A DNA stretch of 64,000 nucleotides from Prasinococcaceae sp. CCMP 1430 (taxonomy: Eukaryota; Prasinodermophyta; Palmophyllophyceae; Prasinococcales; Prasinococcaceae), in contig RQSC01000027.1 of the NCBI GenBank assembly GCA_013416795.1, positions 593,936-657,935 of the forward strand, given 5' to 3'. The notes beneath the pieces are model-generated. The model was not told the origin of the DNA and ran no database searches. It saw only the letters and a list, made by a program, of their open reading frames with translations. This document shows positions 35,420-45,937 of the stretch, piece after piece (positions within the stretch are counted from its first letter, which is position 1; every line of letters begins with the position of its first letter). Made by a program: the position numbers and the translations under genes.

Positions 35420-37309
35420 ATGCGCCCCAAATCCAAATCCAAATCCGCGGTTCCCTGGAATCCGGCAGACCTGCTGCCGGCGCGTGCGCAGCGTTCTCGC
35501 GGAGAGACACTGCCCGCGGGCGGCGGCTGGCTGCGTGGCACTGGGGCGCGCGCGGGGGCAGTGCGCACGAGGATGGCGTGGCGTGGGCCGCTGGCAGCGT
35601 GTGCCTCACCCCCCGCCCCGCGAGTCCCTCCCGAGGAGGACAGAGCGCGCGCGGCGCGCGCAGCAGCGGCGGCGATGACGAGCGCAGAGAGCGAGAGCCC
35701 GGCGTGCTACGTGCGCATGCTCGACGTCGCCGGTGCAGGCAATGGCGTGAGCGAGGACGCGCGACCGGAGGGGTCGTCGCGGGACCATCAAGGGATCGCA
35801 CCCCCCCGGTGTATGTACGCATCGAGCAGTGCCGCTGAGATTCTCTTTCGTGACGTTGCAAGCGCGCGAGAGTGGTGCAAGTCAGTTGCGGTCGCGGCGG
35901 TGTCTGGTGTCCAAGACGTAGAAAACACCCACAAGGGGAGCTCATTAAATGAGCAGGCTGCAAGGGCGGACTTGGCAGTCCTCCCCAACGCTCGCGCGCG
36001 CGCGGTTGCAACAGAGCTTGCGAATGGTGCGTGCCGTGAGCATGCGCGCTCGGGCGAGCTTTTGCGCGCACACATCGACTCGTGCGCTCGTGAGACTCTT
36101 GCACGCACGTACACCCGCGCGCTCGTTGACACGTACGCATCCACTCTGGTACGCCTCTACGGACGCCAATGCTCGTTTGCTCACACTCATACACCAGGCA
36201 GAATGGCGCTCGTTGGCCTCGTTCCCGCCAGCCCCGAGACGAGCGCAGCGCCCTCGGAGTACAAATGGGTAGACGGAGGCAAATATGCGCAGGGGTGGGG
36301 GGAAGCCCAGCCTGACAGTCACAGCGGCCAAGGAGAATACGCCGTGACGCTGAATTGCAAGGACGGCGGGGATGGCACGGCGAGCTACATGCACGATTGC
36401 GGCGCCCAGGGCGTGCTGTATAACGTGGAAAACGCGGCGAACATGCTCGCCCTGTGCACATCAGACTCGGAGGATGTATGCGCAGCTCTGGCCGACACTG
36501 GCACATGCGTGGACGCCGACGCTCTAACTTCGATCGAATGGTCCGTTCGCGTGGTCCCCCGCTGGCCGCTGTCTCTCTCAGCTCTCAACAACACGCTCGG
36601 GAGCGGCGCCCCAGTGCGTGCTGCTGTCGATGCGTGCTGACAATCCACGCGCCGCACCTTTGCGTGTAGGTACTACTCGGAGATGACGTGCATGCTCGAA
36701 TCATGCGCATGCTGCTCAAGCCTGACCGACACAACCCCTCATCATGACTTTGATTCCGAAAGCGCGCTTCTCACAGGGGAGGGGTACTTCACACCCGAGC
36801 TGCCCGCGTGCATCTTCTGTTCGGAGGACGACTATCCGGGCTCGGACAAGCACCGCAACGAAGGCGCCTCCCTGTTCAGATTTTTCATCACGACACCCAT
36901 CTTCCTGATGGTGATGTTCACGGTCATGTTCATGCAGGCGCGCCGCCGAAGGGTGCTCTTCCAACGGGCGCAACAGCAGCGCGAGGGCGTTCACACAAGG
37001 GACTTGCCGCCGGGCATGGCCATGCTACATGTGCCCCGAGGCGCTGGCCCGCCCGGACGACCCTCGGGAGGATTCAACGGGGGTGACAGGGTACATGCTG
37101 GAGGTGGAGGCTTTCTAGTCATGGGTGTTGGCAGCGGCGCAGAGAATGTCGCGCACGCTGTGGAGATGTCCCCATGTGCAAGCGGAGAAAACGGGCAACG
37201 CGCGCGCGGGCCCGTGCCAGGCTTGCCAGTGGCCCAGCCGGCGACATTGCCCGGGCCACCCACGACGCTGCATTACCCGACTGCGAACGCCGCCACGGCG
37301 GAGCCTTGA
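35420..37309 (+). CDS. Cys-containing single-pass membrane protein, unrecognised
   Basis: At least two exons. The second to last (ending about 36638) encodes a Cys-rich stretch with NCKDGGDGTASYMHDCG, NMLALCTSDSEDVCAALADTG and a Leu-rich segment. The last (from 36670, stop 37309) begins YYSEMTCMLESCACCSSL, continues with a CIFCSEDD motif, and then has one strong membrane helix (LFRFFITTPIFLMVMFTVMF, about 36876-36935). A short basic patch (ARRRRVLF) follows, then a Gly/Pro-rich cytosolic tail. This suggests a type I protein with a disulfide-stabilised outer domain. The 5' part is uncertain: the frame is open from 35420, but 35420-36200 has uneven quality and may contain another intron. No domain name can be given. 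It follows the ARF-GEF gene on the same strand, one of few same-strand neighbours here. Confidence 0.6.
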
Positions 37310-37442
37310 ATGTTAAAACGACAAATGCATGTTTTCATAACAGATACAGGTACAACATCGGCGCGGGCATGATAGCGCCTGAGCACGCGCTCTCACGATG
37401 CACGCGATCGCGCGGCAATGAAAAGCCGGCGATGCCAGCGCC

Positions 37443-38936
37443 TTACCGACCGGGCGATCGCGCCACGAAGTCATCGGTTTCGAACTGCCGCACGTCGCTG
37501 CCATTGCCACGCGTGGGCGCGGAGGGGTCGATACTACACGGCACGACCTCATCGTCGCTCAGTTCGTAGTCGGGCTGAGCTTGGGCGCAAGGCTGGTGCG
37601 GCACCACGCCGTGTCCGGCCGCTCGCCCAGGCGCGCCATTGTGGAGCGGCTCCGCGCCTGGTGTGGTGGCGGCACTCACAGACACACCGCTCCGCGAGTG
37701 GCGGCCCTGGGTAGCGCCTCCAGACGTCACCAGCCCCGCAGACTGTTGACCAAGTGCAACCAAAGCGTTGGCACCAGCCTGCGTTACCGAGCCCAGCAGT
37801 AATTCTCCACTACGGGAGCTCGGACCGCTCGATGCAGCCGGCGTCGTCGTGGTCGGAAGTCTCGCTCGGTCCGCGCTATGGCCCGAGGCGCCGCTGCGGT
37901 GTGGGGTACTCCCGTCGCGGGTGCTGGTCGTACCTGGCCTCGCCCCGCCCAGCATCGACTGGAGCAAAGATGACAACACCAGCTGCGCTTGGAAGCCGTG
38001 GCACCCTGCCACCGAGCTGCCAGAGGCGCCGCCGGGACGCTGCCGGGGCGTGACCACAAGCGGCTTGCCAGGTGTGTCGAATCCGATGGCGGCATCCATG
38101 CCAACGGCCTCGCAGAACGCGAGCATCGCCTTGAGCTCCCTCAGTGCGCACGTCGCCTCGGCTTGAACGCCTTGCTGGCAACGAATCTCGAGGACCGACT
38201 CGTCGTCGCCGTGCAGGCTCAGCTCCGTGCCAAGCATGCTGCCGGCCTGGCTATTCGCCTCGGCGTGCGATCGCATGACCACTTCGGCACCACCAGCGAT
38301 GCTTGGCTCCACCCGAGCGCACAGCGTCAGCTCGCTCACCGCCCCTGAGAACGAAGCCATCTGCACGCGGTTGAATTCCTTGGATCGGACCTCCAGCACC
38401 GCCGTCATGTCGTTGAGACTTGATCCTGTTTCAACGGCTGCCTCGGTGCGCGCAATCAGCGGCATGCCGTACTCGCGCTGCACGCCGTCGCGCGTGAGCA
38501 TGCGTAGAAAAAGCCTGTCTGCGAAGCCCACCTCCGGCTCAAAGTACGTGAGGACCGCTTCCTCCGCCGCCTGGAACATGCGCAGCGCGTGCAGCAGCGT
38601 CTTGAGGGCGAGCCCAAGCAGGATCGTGTCACCAGCCGGAGGTGGGCGCGCGGTGTATTGTGTGAAGAGCAGAGGCGGTAGGAAAACCTTTGCATACGCA
38701 GACTGCGCCGAGTTGAGCGCGCGGAGCGCCATTCCTTCCGGCCGCAGCTCGAGCGTGCACTCCGCATGCACCTTGAACAGCAGCCTGAGCGCGAGTGCGA
38801 GCGCCCGTGTCTCCGCCGGGCCGAGCACCGCCTGGAACAGAGGCTCTCTCGTGCGCACACGGTGCGCGTCGCCGCCCGCCACTGCCGTGGGCGCGCCCGC
38901 CGCCGGCCCGGCCGCTGGCGCGACCGCGGCCGCCAT
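37443..38936 (-). CDS. RAD9: RAD9 checkpoint clamp subunit
   Basis: A single minus-strand exon of 497 residues. Residues ~25-330 follow the PCNA-like Rad9 fold: LELRPEGMALRALNSAQSAYAKVFLPP near the start matches the conserved Rad9 block with ALR-x-(V/L)NS-x-(R/Q)SAYA. Later come AEEAVLTYF, FSGAVSELTLCARVEPSIAGG and the final ELKAMLAFCEAVGMDAAIGFDTPGKPLVV strand pair. The C-terminal ~160 residues are a Ser/Thr/Gly-rich disordered tail ending SDDEVVPCSID, where kinases would phosphorylate it. RAD9 forms the 9-1-1 clamp with RAD1 and HUS1 and recruits checkpoint activators to damaged DNA. Start chosen at MAAAVAPAAG, the first ATG before the fold. It is head-to-head with the DUF6314-like gene. 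Confidence 0.88.
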   Translation of the reverse strand: MAAAVAPAAGPAAGAPTAVAGGDAHRVRTREPLFQAVLGPAETRALALALRLLFKVHAECTLELRPEGMALRALNSAQSAYAKVFLPPLLFTQYTARPPPAGDTILLGLALKTLLHALRMFQAAEEAVLTYFEPEVGFADRLFLRMLTRDGVQREYGMPLIARTEAAVETGSSLNDMTAVLEVRSKEFNRVQMASFSGAVSELTLCARVEPSIAGGAEVVMRSHAEANSQAGSMLGTELSLHGDDESVLEIRCQQGVQAEATCALRELKAMLAFCEAVGMDAAIGFDTPGKPLVVTPRQRPGGASGSSVAGCHGFQAQLVLSSLLQSMLGGARPGTTSTRDGSTPHRSGASGHSADRARLPTTTTPAASSGPSSRSGELLLGSVTQAGANALVALGQQSAGLVTSGGATQGRHSRSGVSVSAATTPGAEPLHNGAPGRAAGHGVVPHQPCAQAQPDYELSDDEVVPCSIDPSAPTRGNGSDVRQFETDDFVARSPGR

Positions 38937-39396
38937 CCACGCGCCCCCGGCGGCCGCAGATGCGGAGAACAGAGGGCCGCCGCCGATCGACGGTCGAGGC
39001 CCGAAGAGTGCGATGCAGGCGAGGAGTGGCGCGCGGGCGGGAGGGTGGGGGGACACGAGGCGGGCGCCTCCGCGCGCTCCGCGTGCGCCTCTGCGCGATT
39101 TCGCACAGGCGGATCCACTCACACACATAGTCCGTATAGTTGTGGCAATTGGCAACTCGCTTTCAGCACGTACAGTAGCATTTTGACCTACGAAGTTGAC
39201 CCTACGAAATTAACCTAAAAAGTTAGAAAGTTTGGAGAGAAACCTAAACCATCACGGCGTCGCGTGACCGTGACGTGCGCCGCGGGGCTGGGTTGCGGCG
39301 CGCCGCCGCCTCGTCCGACCACTCGTTGTACAGCCGGCGGCGTGGGGTGCGGCTCCCTTGAGCCCCCCCTCCATCCTCCGGCCCCGGTGGGCGTCG
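38937..39396. promoter_or_regulatory. Divergent promoter region, RAD9 / DUF6314-like
   Basis: A 460-bp head-to-head spacer with a marked AT-rich centre (39120-39250). TACAGTA lies at 39171-39177, about midway between the two starts. Two CCTACGAA words at 39186 and 39201 are spaced 15 bp apart. Confidence 0.45.
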
Positions 39397-40114
39397 ATGG
39401 CGGCGGCGCCGCTCTCTGGCGGCGGCGCGGCGGCACGGTTCGCCGTGCGGGACCTGCGCGCGTACCTGCGCGGGCGCTGGCGCTGCGAGCGCTCGCTCGC
39501 GGACCGCGGCGTCGCAGCGCGGTTTGACGGCGTGGCGAGGTTCTCCGACGGCGCGGCGGGCACTGGGACGACGCGGCTCGACTACAAGGAGGAGGGAGTC
39601 GTCACAATGGAAGGGGGTGGCTCGTCCAGTGCTACGCGTGCTTACACGTACACTTTTCCGGACGGGCCTGCAGTTGCCGAGGTGCGCAGCGTGCCGAGCG
39701 CGCGAAGAGGCACGTGCAAGCAGGTGTGCCCTGGGTGGTGTGTGCGTCTGCGCCCATGTGCGTGTTTGCGTCCGAGTGCGTACGTACGCGTGCGCTCGCT
39801 GGCATTTGTGCGCACGCGCGTGCGCGGCGCGACGCGCAGCGCGTCCTCGCGTGCTGCTGCTCGCGCTCGTCGCGAGCGCTCTCGAGCTGACTCTCCAGCG
39901 AGCGTTCGAGCAGGTACTCTTCGAGGACGGACGGTTCTTCCACCCGCTGGATTTGCAAAGCGGCGAGTGGCAGGCGACGCACCTATGCGGCGACGACGTG
40001 TACGAGGGCGCCTTCGCGGCACTCTCCGAGGACACGTGGACCATGACCTGGAACGTGAAGGGCCCCAGGAAGGACCAAACCCTGCGCACGCGCTTTCTAC
40101 GAGAGAGTGAATAA
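39397..40114 (+). CDS. DUF6314-like small lipocalin-type protein
   Basis: Two exons, 39397-39681 and 39914-40114, join in phase 0 to give 161 residues. The pattern fits the family labelled DUF6314: LRGRWRCERSLADRG, GVARFSDG, LDYKEEG, then in exon 2 VLFEDGRFFHPLDL, HLCGDDVYEG and the WNVKGPRKDQTLRTRF end. The alternation of short strands with a GxW near the start suggests a small beta-barrel of lipocalin style. The function of the family is not known. The intron begins GTGCGCAG and ends GAGCAG and is full of short alternating CG/TG sequence. It is convergent with the CreA-family gene (170 bp between stops). Confidence 0.82.
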
Positions 40115-40284
40115 ACGGTGGACGCGGCGCCTTCCCGAAGCCGTTTCTTCGTGCGCGCCTGCATGAAGTCTTTGTAAACGTAGCGCGACCGCGCGCATTG
40201 TATCTTGCGGGCTATGCCGCATGGCCGACGCTGCGCGAGGCGCGCGCACACGCAACTCTGAATATTACTCTGGCCAGCACCTGC

Positions 40285-40968
40285 TCACTCCGCTGCTGCG
40301 GCCTCTGCCTGGCCGCCGGCGAGCACGTCCTCGCGCTTGCAGGCGGTGCCCTCGAGCGGCACCACGGCTATGCTCGTGCGAAAGCGCGAGTTCTGCTCCT
40401 TGTCGCTCTGAGACGCTCGGCTCGTAGCAGCGACGTACACCAAACAATGCTCCTCGGGGTCGTAGATGCGCCTGATCGACTGGCGCTTGAGAAACCAGTT
40501 GCGGCTGGCGCTGTCCATGTAGGCGGCACACGCAGTCACAAGTGATCAACCGTCAGACGCAGAGCATTGCAGACACCACGTGCGCGCGCACAAGCGCGCG
40601 CTTGTACGAGAGCGCGGCCGCGTGTGCAGAAGCGCTCGCTCGTGTCACCTGTAGACCTCTTCCCCGGATGGCGAAAGGTCGATTCGCGCGGCAATGTGGA
40701 CAGTCGCTGGGCGCGTCAACACCGCCGACACAGACGCCTGCGCTGGCTCAGAGAAGGGCTGCGACAGTTTGTCAGCGACGTTGAGGCGCATGGAGCTTAC
40801 GTAGAGGGTGACGCCTGGCACCTTCGGGTCACTCTGCGCGACCACGTCCACGCCATCGCGGAGGAATATGCCTTTTCCTGCCGCGAACGCGCCCACAGTG
40901 CGCGGAGTGCCCGGGACCCCCGCGCTGGCGCTGTCCGCGTGCACTACGGAGGGAGCGAGCGGCGGCAT
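40285..40968 (-). CDS. CreA-family protein
   Basis: Minus-strand exons 40968-40649 and 40510-40285 give 181 residues from the ATG used. The intron begins GTGACACG and ends GGACAG; joining restores SGEEVYSASRNWFLKRQSIRRIYD, a diagnostic block of CreA proteins (here split over the exon junction). Other family marks are DGVDVVAQSDPKVPGVTLYVSS and HCLVYVAATSR. In bacteria CreA is a small exported protein of unknown role; algal members are usually predicted in the plastid. Upstream of the chosen ATG the frame stays open through an Ala-rich hydrophobic stretch, which may be part of a targeting peptide encoded with an additional 5' exon, so the N-terminus is provisional. It is head-to-head with AlaRS. 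Confidence 0.8.
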
Positions 40969-41394
40969 TGCGCGCGTCGCCCGCGCCTCGCCCGGGGCGG
41001 CCGCGGCCACAGCCAAGGCGGCGGCGGCGGCGGCCGCCGCCGCCAGCCCCCCCCCCCCGCACACACCCTGAGCGAGCTCGCACCGCGCACACGCGCAGGC
41101 CGCGACTGTTACGAACGGCCGCGCTCGCGCGCCGCCGCGCTCGCATCCGTCCGTCCGTGGCTGGCTGTGACCCAAGCGGGCGGGCGGCGTGTTTGAGTGG
41201 GGCCTCGATAGGGAAGGCGTCTGCGCCGCGGCGTGCGATGGCGGTGCAGGCGCCCTCTGACCCGACTTCGGATGGGAAAAGAGGGGGTCGCGGCCGCGCT
41301 GCGGGTGGGCGTGCGGGCCTACCAGCCAGGGTTTGCGCGCGCGCGCGCGGCCGCGGGTGCGTTTTTTTTGCTTTCGTTTTGACCTGAGGGGAGA
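40969..41394. promoter_or_regulatory. Divergent upstream region, CreA-family / alanyl-tRNA synthetase
   Basis: A 426-bp spacer of extreme GC content, with a C run at about 41048-41058 and a T-rich patch at 41362-41380. It probably holds the missing start codons or first exons of both genes. Confidence 0.4.
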
Positions 41395-44265
41395 GTGTGC
41401 GGTGCGGGGGCTGCCACAGCGCCGCGCGCGAGGCCGCGCTGCGGCGCGCGCACCACGCTCGCGACGGCGGCGGGGGGAAGGCGCGCGGCGGCACGTGCCG
41501 CGGCGGGCTCGGCGGGCAGTGGTGGCCCCGAGGTCGCCGTGTCTATTGAGGAGGATGCAGCGTCGTCGGCGGCGGCGCCACCGGCGGTGCCCGCGCACAA
41601 CAGCGGCGCGTCCATCCGCCGCCGCTTCCTCGAGTTCTACGAGGCTCGCGAGCACGCTCGGCTGCCGAGCGCGTCGCTCATCCCGGAGGACCCCACGGTG
41701 CTCCTGACCATTGCGGGCATGCTGCAATTCAAGCCCATCTTCCTCGGGCAGGTGCCGCGCTCGGTGGCCCGCGCGACCACCACGCAGAAGTGCGTGCGCA
41801 CCAACGACATCGAAAACGTGGGCGTGACCAAGCGCCACCACACGTTCTTCGAAATGCTCGGCAACTTCAGCTTCGGCGACTACTTCAAGGAGGACGCAGT
41901 GCGCTGGGCGTGGGAGCTCGCCACCAAGGAGTACGGGCTGCCCGAGGAGCGGGTGTGGATTAGCGTGTTCGAAGAGGATGACGAGTCGCTGCGGCTGTGG
42001 CGCGACGTTGTGGGCGTCGACCCCAGCCGCATCCAGCGGATGGGCGCCAAGGACAACTTCTGGGCCTCGGGCGCCACGGGGCCCTGCGGGCCGTGCACCG
42101 AAATGTACTACGACTTCACGCCAGAGAAAGGCACCGAAGGCGCCGACCTGGAGGACGACGACAGGTTCATCGAGTTCTACAACGTGGTCTTCATGCAGTA
42201 CAACCGCACCGAGGGAGGCGAGCTCTTGCCTCTCGAGAATCCGAACATCGACACAGGCATGGGCCTCGAGCGCATGGCCCAGATCCTGCAGGGCGCGCCG
42301 AACAACTATGAGACCGACCTCATCCTTCCTATCATCCAGAAGGCCGCGGCGCTCGGGGGGCTGGACTACTTTGCGCTAGGGGAGCGCGAGCAGCGCCTGC
42401 TGCGTGTTGTGGGCGACCACGCGCGCGCGGTCGCGTACATGGTGTCGGATGGCGTGGCGGCGAGCAATGTCGGGCGCGGGTACATCGTGCGGCGGCTCAT
42501 TCGGCGCGTGGTGCGCTGCGGCCGGCAGCTGGGCATCCCCTCCGACCCCCCCTTCCTGCCGCAGGTGGCGCAGGTGGCCATCGACATGAGCGCTGGCTGC
42601 GATCCGGGCTTGCAGGCAAACGCAGCTCGCGTGCTCAAGGAGCTCGAGCGGGAGGAGCTGAAATTCATCTCGACACTCGAGAGGGGCGACAAGCTGCTGT
42701 CGGAGATGATTGATGCTGCCAAGGCGAGTGGCGGTGGCGACGCGGCGATCAGCGGCGCTGACGCCTTCCTCCTGTACGACACGTACGGTTTCCCTGTCGA
42801 GATTACTGAGGAGGCTGCCGCTGAGGCGGGCGTCAGCGTGGACCTCGAGGGCTTCAAAAGCGAGATGGAGGCCGCACAGGCGCGCTCCAAGGCGGCGCAC
42901 GAGGCTGTCAAGCTCGACATGGGCGGCTCGTTGGCGACGCTTGCGGAAACGCTCGGCGCGACGCCTTTCACGGGCTACGACCACGCCCTCGCACCCAAGT
43001 CCGCGGCCGTGACCGCAATCATTGCCGGGGGCGAGCCAGTCGACGAAACGACGGAGGAGGGGGAGATGGTCCAGGTTGTGCTGGACTCGACGCCGTTCTA
43101 TGCAGAGGGTGGCGGGCAGGTCGGCGACAAGGGCGTGCTGCGCGTGGACGACGGCAGCGATGGCGGTGCTCTGGTCGAGGTCGTGGGCTGCCGCAAGGCG
43201 GGCACTGGCACGTTCATGCACGAGGGGCGTCTGCTTCGCGGCGTGCTGCGCGTGGGCGACAGCGTGAGTGCGGCGGTGGATGCGCCCTTCCGCCGCAAGG
43301 TGCGCGCCAACCACACATCGACGCACCTGCTGCAGGCGGCGCTCAAGCAGGTCGTCGGTGATGATATCAGCCAGGCGGGCTCGCTGGTGACCGACGATCG
43401 CCTGCGCTTCGACTTCAATTGCCCGCGCGGACTTAAGGCCAAGGAGGTGGCCGCGGTGGAGGACCTCATCAACGAGTGGATTGCGGATGGCACCCCGCTG
43501 GTGAGCAAGGAAATGCCCATCGATGAGGCGAAGGCGGCGGGCGCCGTGGCCATGTTTGGGGAGAAGTACGGCGAGACCGTGCGCGTGGTGGACGTGCCGG
43601 GGGTGTCCATGGAGCTATGCGGCGGCACACACGTGGCGACGACGGCCGAGATCGGGGGCTTCAAGATAGTGTCAGAGGCGGGCGTGGCCAGCGGCGTGCG
43701 CCGCATCGAAGCGGTGTCTGGCGCGGGCGTGGTCGAGCTTCTGCGCGAGCGCGACGCGGTCGTCAAGGAGGTGAGCGCCGCGCTCAAGGTGGCTCCCGCG
43801 GAGATCGGCGAGCGCGTGTCCGCCATGCAGAAGGAAGCGTCCAGTGCCGCGAAGGAGATCGCAGCCCTGCGCGCCGATCTTGCGCTGGCCAAGTCTGCGT
43901 CCCTTGCCGCGAGCGCCACGGCTGGCGGCACCGAGGGCACCTCATACGTGGTGGCCGAGATCGAGGGCGCCGACGCGAAGTCGCTCGCCAGCGCGGCCGA
44001 GGCACTGTGCGGGGCGCTCGGCGAGGGCGGAGCCGTTGTGCTGGCCAGCGCCGCTGGCGGCAAGGTGGCCTTCGCGGCGAACTTCGGCAAGGGCGCCGTG
44101 GCGGCTGGTGCCAAGGCGGGCGCCGTGGTGGGCGTTGCCGCCAAGCTGTGCGGCGGCGGCGGCGGCGGCAAACCCAATGTGGCGCAGGCTGGCGGCAAGG
44201 ATGCCTCGAAGCTTTCCGAGGCGCTCGAGGCTGCCGAGGCCGCCATCAAAGAGGCGCTTGCGTGA
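41395..44265 (+). CDS. Alanyl-tRNA synthetase, probably organellar
   Basis: One long exon of about 956 codons to the TGA at 44263. It charges tRNA-Ala. Domains in order: an Ala/Arg-rich leader (about 70 residues, transit-peptide-like); class II catalytic core with RRRFLEFYEAREHARLPSAS, the TTTQKCVRTNDIENVG block, FFEMLGNFSFGDYFK (motif 2) and the GMGLERMAQILQG motif 3; tRNA-recognition helices with RGYIVRRLIRRVVR; editing domain with NHTSTHLL and the Cys-x-x-x-His pair in ELCGGTHVATTAEIG; and the DHHA1/C-Ala tail ending in a Gly-rich GGGGGGKPNVAQAGG. No in-frame ATG precedes the core, so the first codon is unresolved; a short 5' exon (an ATG at 41238 in another frame is one candidate) or a non-ATG start must exist. 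It is convergent with shikimate kinase. Confidence 0.93.
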   Translation: MCGAGAATAPRARPRCGARTTLATAAGGRRAAARAAAGSAGSGGPEVAVSIEEDAASSAAAPPAVPAHNSGASIRRRFLEFYEAREHARLPSASLIPEDPTVLLTIAGMLQFKPIFLGQVPRSVARATTTQKCVRTNDIENVGVTKRHHTFFEMLGNFSFGDYFKEDAVRWAWELATKEYGLPEERVWISVFEEDDESLRLWRDVVGVDPSRIQRMGAKDNFWASGATGPCGPCTEMYYDFTPEKGTEGADLEDDDRFIEFYNVVFMQYNRTEGGELLPLENPNIDTGMGLERMAQILQGAPNNYETDLILPIIQKAAALGGLDYFALGEREQRLLRVVGDHARAVAYMVSDGVAASNVGRGYIVRRLIRRVVRCGRQLGIPSDPPFLPQVAQVAIDMSAGCDPGLQANAARVLKELEREELKFISTLERGDKLLSEMIDAAKASGGGDAAISGADAFLLYDTYGFPVEITEEAAAEAGVSVDLEGFKSEMEAAQARSKAAHEAVKLDMGGSLATLAETLGATPFTGYDHALAPKSAAVTAIIAGGEPVDETTEEGEMVQVVLDSTPFYAEGGGQVGDKGVLRVDDGSDGGALVEVVGCRKAGTGTFMHEGRLLRGVLRVGDSVSAAVDAPFRRKVRANHTSTHLLQAALKQVVGDDISQAGSLVTDDRLRFDFNCPRGLKAKEVAAVEDLINEWIADGTPLVSKEMPIDEAKAAGAVAMFGEKYGETVRVVDVPGVSMELCGGTHVATTAEIGGFKIVSEAGVASGVRRIEAVSGAGVVELLRERDAVVKEVSAALKVAPAEIGERVSAMQKEASSAAKEIAALRADLALAKSASLAASATAGGTEGTSYVVAEIEGADAKSLASAAEALCGALGEGGAVVLASAAGGKVAFAANFGKGAVAAGAKAGAVVGVAAKLCGGGGGGKPNVAQAGGKDASKLSEALEAAEAAIKEALA

Positions 44266-44423
44266 GGTTTGTGCTTGCACGTTTGTGGAGCTAGTGGGGA
44301 GCGTGGGCCTATTTCGCCCTGCTTCAGTGTGGCACTGTGACGGTACAAAAGAATGGTCTTAAGAAAATCAGACCCTCGATTCGCGCTCTCTCACATGCTG
44401 CGTCTTCCTCTAGCGCGTAGCGG

Positions 44424-45542
44424 TCACAACAGCGGCTTGCCAGCGTCGTCCTCCGGCACGACATTGATGTTGCCGAGCTCGCCGAAGCCACCAGCCTCCG
44501 CCTGCATCGCTGCCATGTTCTTTTTCACGAGCGTCTCGCGCACGCGCTTCTCAATCTCGTCAAGAACGTATTCAGCCACCTGTTCAGGGGACGATGCGCC
44601 CTTCACCTCGAGGTGGATGTCCGCCTGCAGGAGCCGCGAGTCAGCACGCGCAGCAAAGGCCTTTCACGCGCGACAAGCCGCAGCGGCAGATGCGGTGCAG
44701 CGCACGCACCTGCTTGTACTGCGACTCGCGCTCTTCCCTCAGCGCCTCGAGGCGCTCCTCAATGTCCTCGACGGATTCAAGCACGCCGCCGTCGCTCGCA
44801 AGCGGCCTCGAATCGGAGCCCTGCGCAGCCACGCGGCGCGCAAGCGACGCGACAGGCGGGTCGATCCACACCGAAATGCCATGCGTCATGCAGCCCCAAT
44901 TCTCCACACGCATGACCGCGCCGCCACCTGTGCAGATCACCGTGCGTGTGAGGGGTGCGAGCTGCTTGAGCACGTCCGTCTCCAAAGCACGGAATGCATC
45001 CTCGCCCTCCTCCGAGAAGATCTCCGAGACGGCACGGCCCGTCGCCTGCTCGATCACGCTGTCCGTGTCAAAGCACATGTACTCGAGCTTCGACGAGAGA
45101 ATGCCACCGACGGTGGTCTTGCCAGAGCCCATCATACCTACGCGAGCAACGTGGATACGCACAAGGCGCGCGCACGTTAGATACAAGGACCACTGAGAGG
45201 CCGAGAGCCACGTTCGCACCCGTCGCCAGCGCCGCCTGCGCCATCCCGCGGTGCTGACCCACAGGAGGGTTTCGGGAAGCTCATGGGGCGCCTGCGTGGC
45301 CGCCCGCACGACCGCGTGGGCGAGCGGGTGGTGCTGCATCGCGGGAACGGTCGGCGGCGCGGCGCGCGCGACGCGCGGCACGCCCACGCACCTACGAGAT
45401 AGATTGGCACGCCATCGATGTGCGGCTTGAGCGCGGCAGCCTTGGTGTCGAGCGCCGACTCGCCAGCGTCCGCGGCGGCGGCCGCGCAGCTCCGGCCCTC
45501 TGCGGCAGTGGTACGGTATGAACTCGTTTCCTGACAGTGCAT
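44424..45542 (-). CDS. Shikimate kinase, probably plastidial
   Basis: Three minus-strand exons, 45542-45392, 45137-44710 and 44624-44424, join in frame to 259 residues. It phosphorylates shikimate in the aromatic amino acid pathway. The Walker A is split over the first junction, IYLVG | MMGSGKTTVG. Further marks are FDTDSVIEQATGRAVSEIF, EDAFRALETDVL, the CTGGGAVMR Walker-B-like loop, and RPLAS in the lid. Introns start GTGCGTG and end GCGTAG and CTGCAG. The last exon encodes a helix ending NINVVPEDDAGKPLL. The start at 45542 is the only ATG before the core; about 50 residues precede the P-loop, short for a full plastid leader, so a further 5' exon is possible. Right behind its start lies the CTAG-rich satellite. 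Confidence 0.92.
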
Positions 45543-45560
45543 TAGTGAGCGGACTCAGCA

Positions 45561-45748
45561 AGCTAGTACTAGACTAGTCCTATCCGGATAGTACTCTCTA
45601 GCTAGCTAGACTAGCTAGAGACTAGTGACTAGTCTCGACTAGTCTAGCTAGCTAGTCTCTGGAGTCACTCTAGTCCTAGTAGTCTACTAGAGTGGGTGGG
45701 GACTAGGACTCGCTAGCTAGACTAGTCTCTAGCTAGCTAGTGACTAGT
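45561..45748. repeat. CTAG-rich satellite
   Basis: About 190 bp composed largely of overlapping CTAG, AGCTAGCTAG and ACTAGTCT words, with an internal 12-bp palindrome CTATCCGGATAG at about 45581. CTAG otherwise appears only sparsely in this GC-rich window. The array is highly self-complementary and directly abuts the left 66-bp inverted repeat. Confidence 0.9.
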
Positions 45749-45809
45749 GTTCGGCTCAAAATGTGACGTGTTGCAATTTTTGGGCGGCGACTACATCCAG
45801 CTCGCTGCG
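45744..45809. repeat. 66-bp inverted repeat, left arm
   Basis: Starts CTAGTGTTCGG and ends CTCGCTGCG. It is the reverse complement of 48108-48173 in 62 of 66 positions. With its partner it encloses 2.3 kb containing the sulfotransferase gene. Confidence 0.9.
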
Positions 45810-45937
45810 TCTCGCTCTGGCCCTAGAGCTCGCTCTGCTTGCAGGCTCGGCGAAATCTCCTCTTAGCTGTAAATCGTACAGTACCCCCTAATAACAATAG
45901 ATAGGCCATTGGCACATGAGATTTCGGCACTTGGACA

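Noticed and set aside
43098-44348. Long minus-strand open frame across alanyl-tRNA synthetase
   Set aside because: Antisense shadow with Ser/Ala/Thr/Pro composition; the synthetase frame has full domain evidence.
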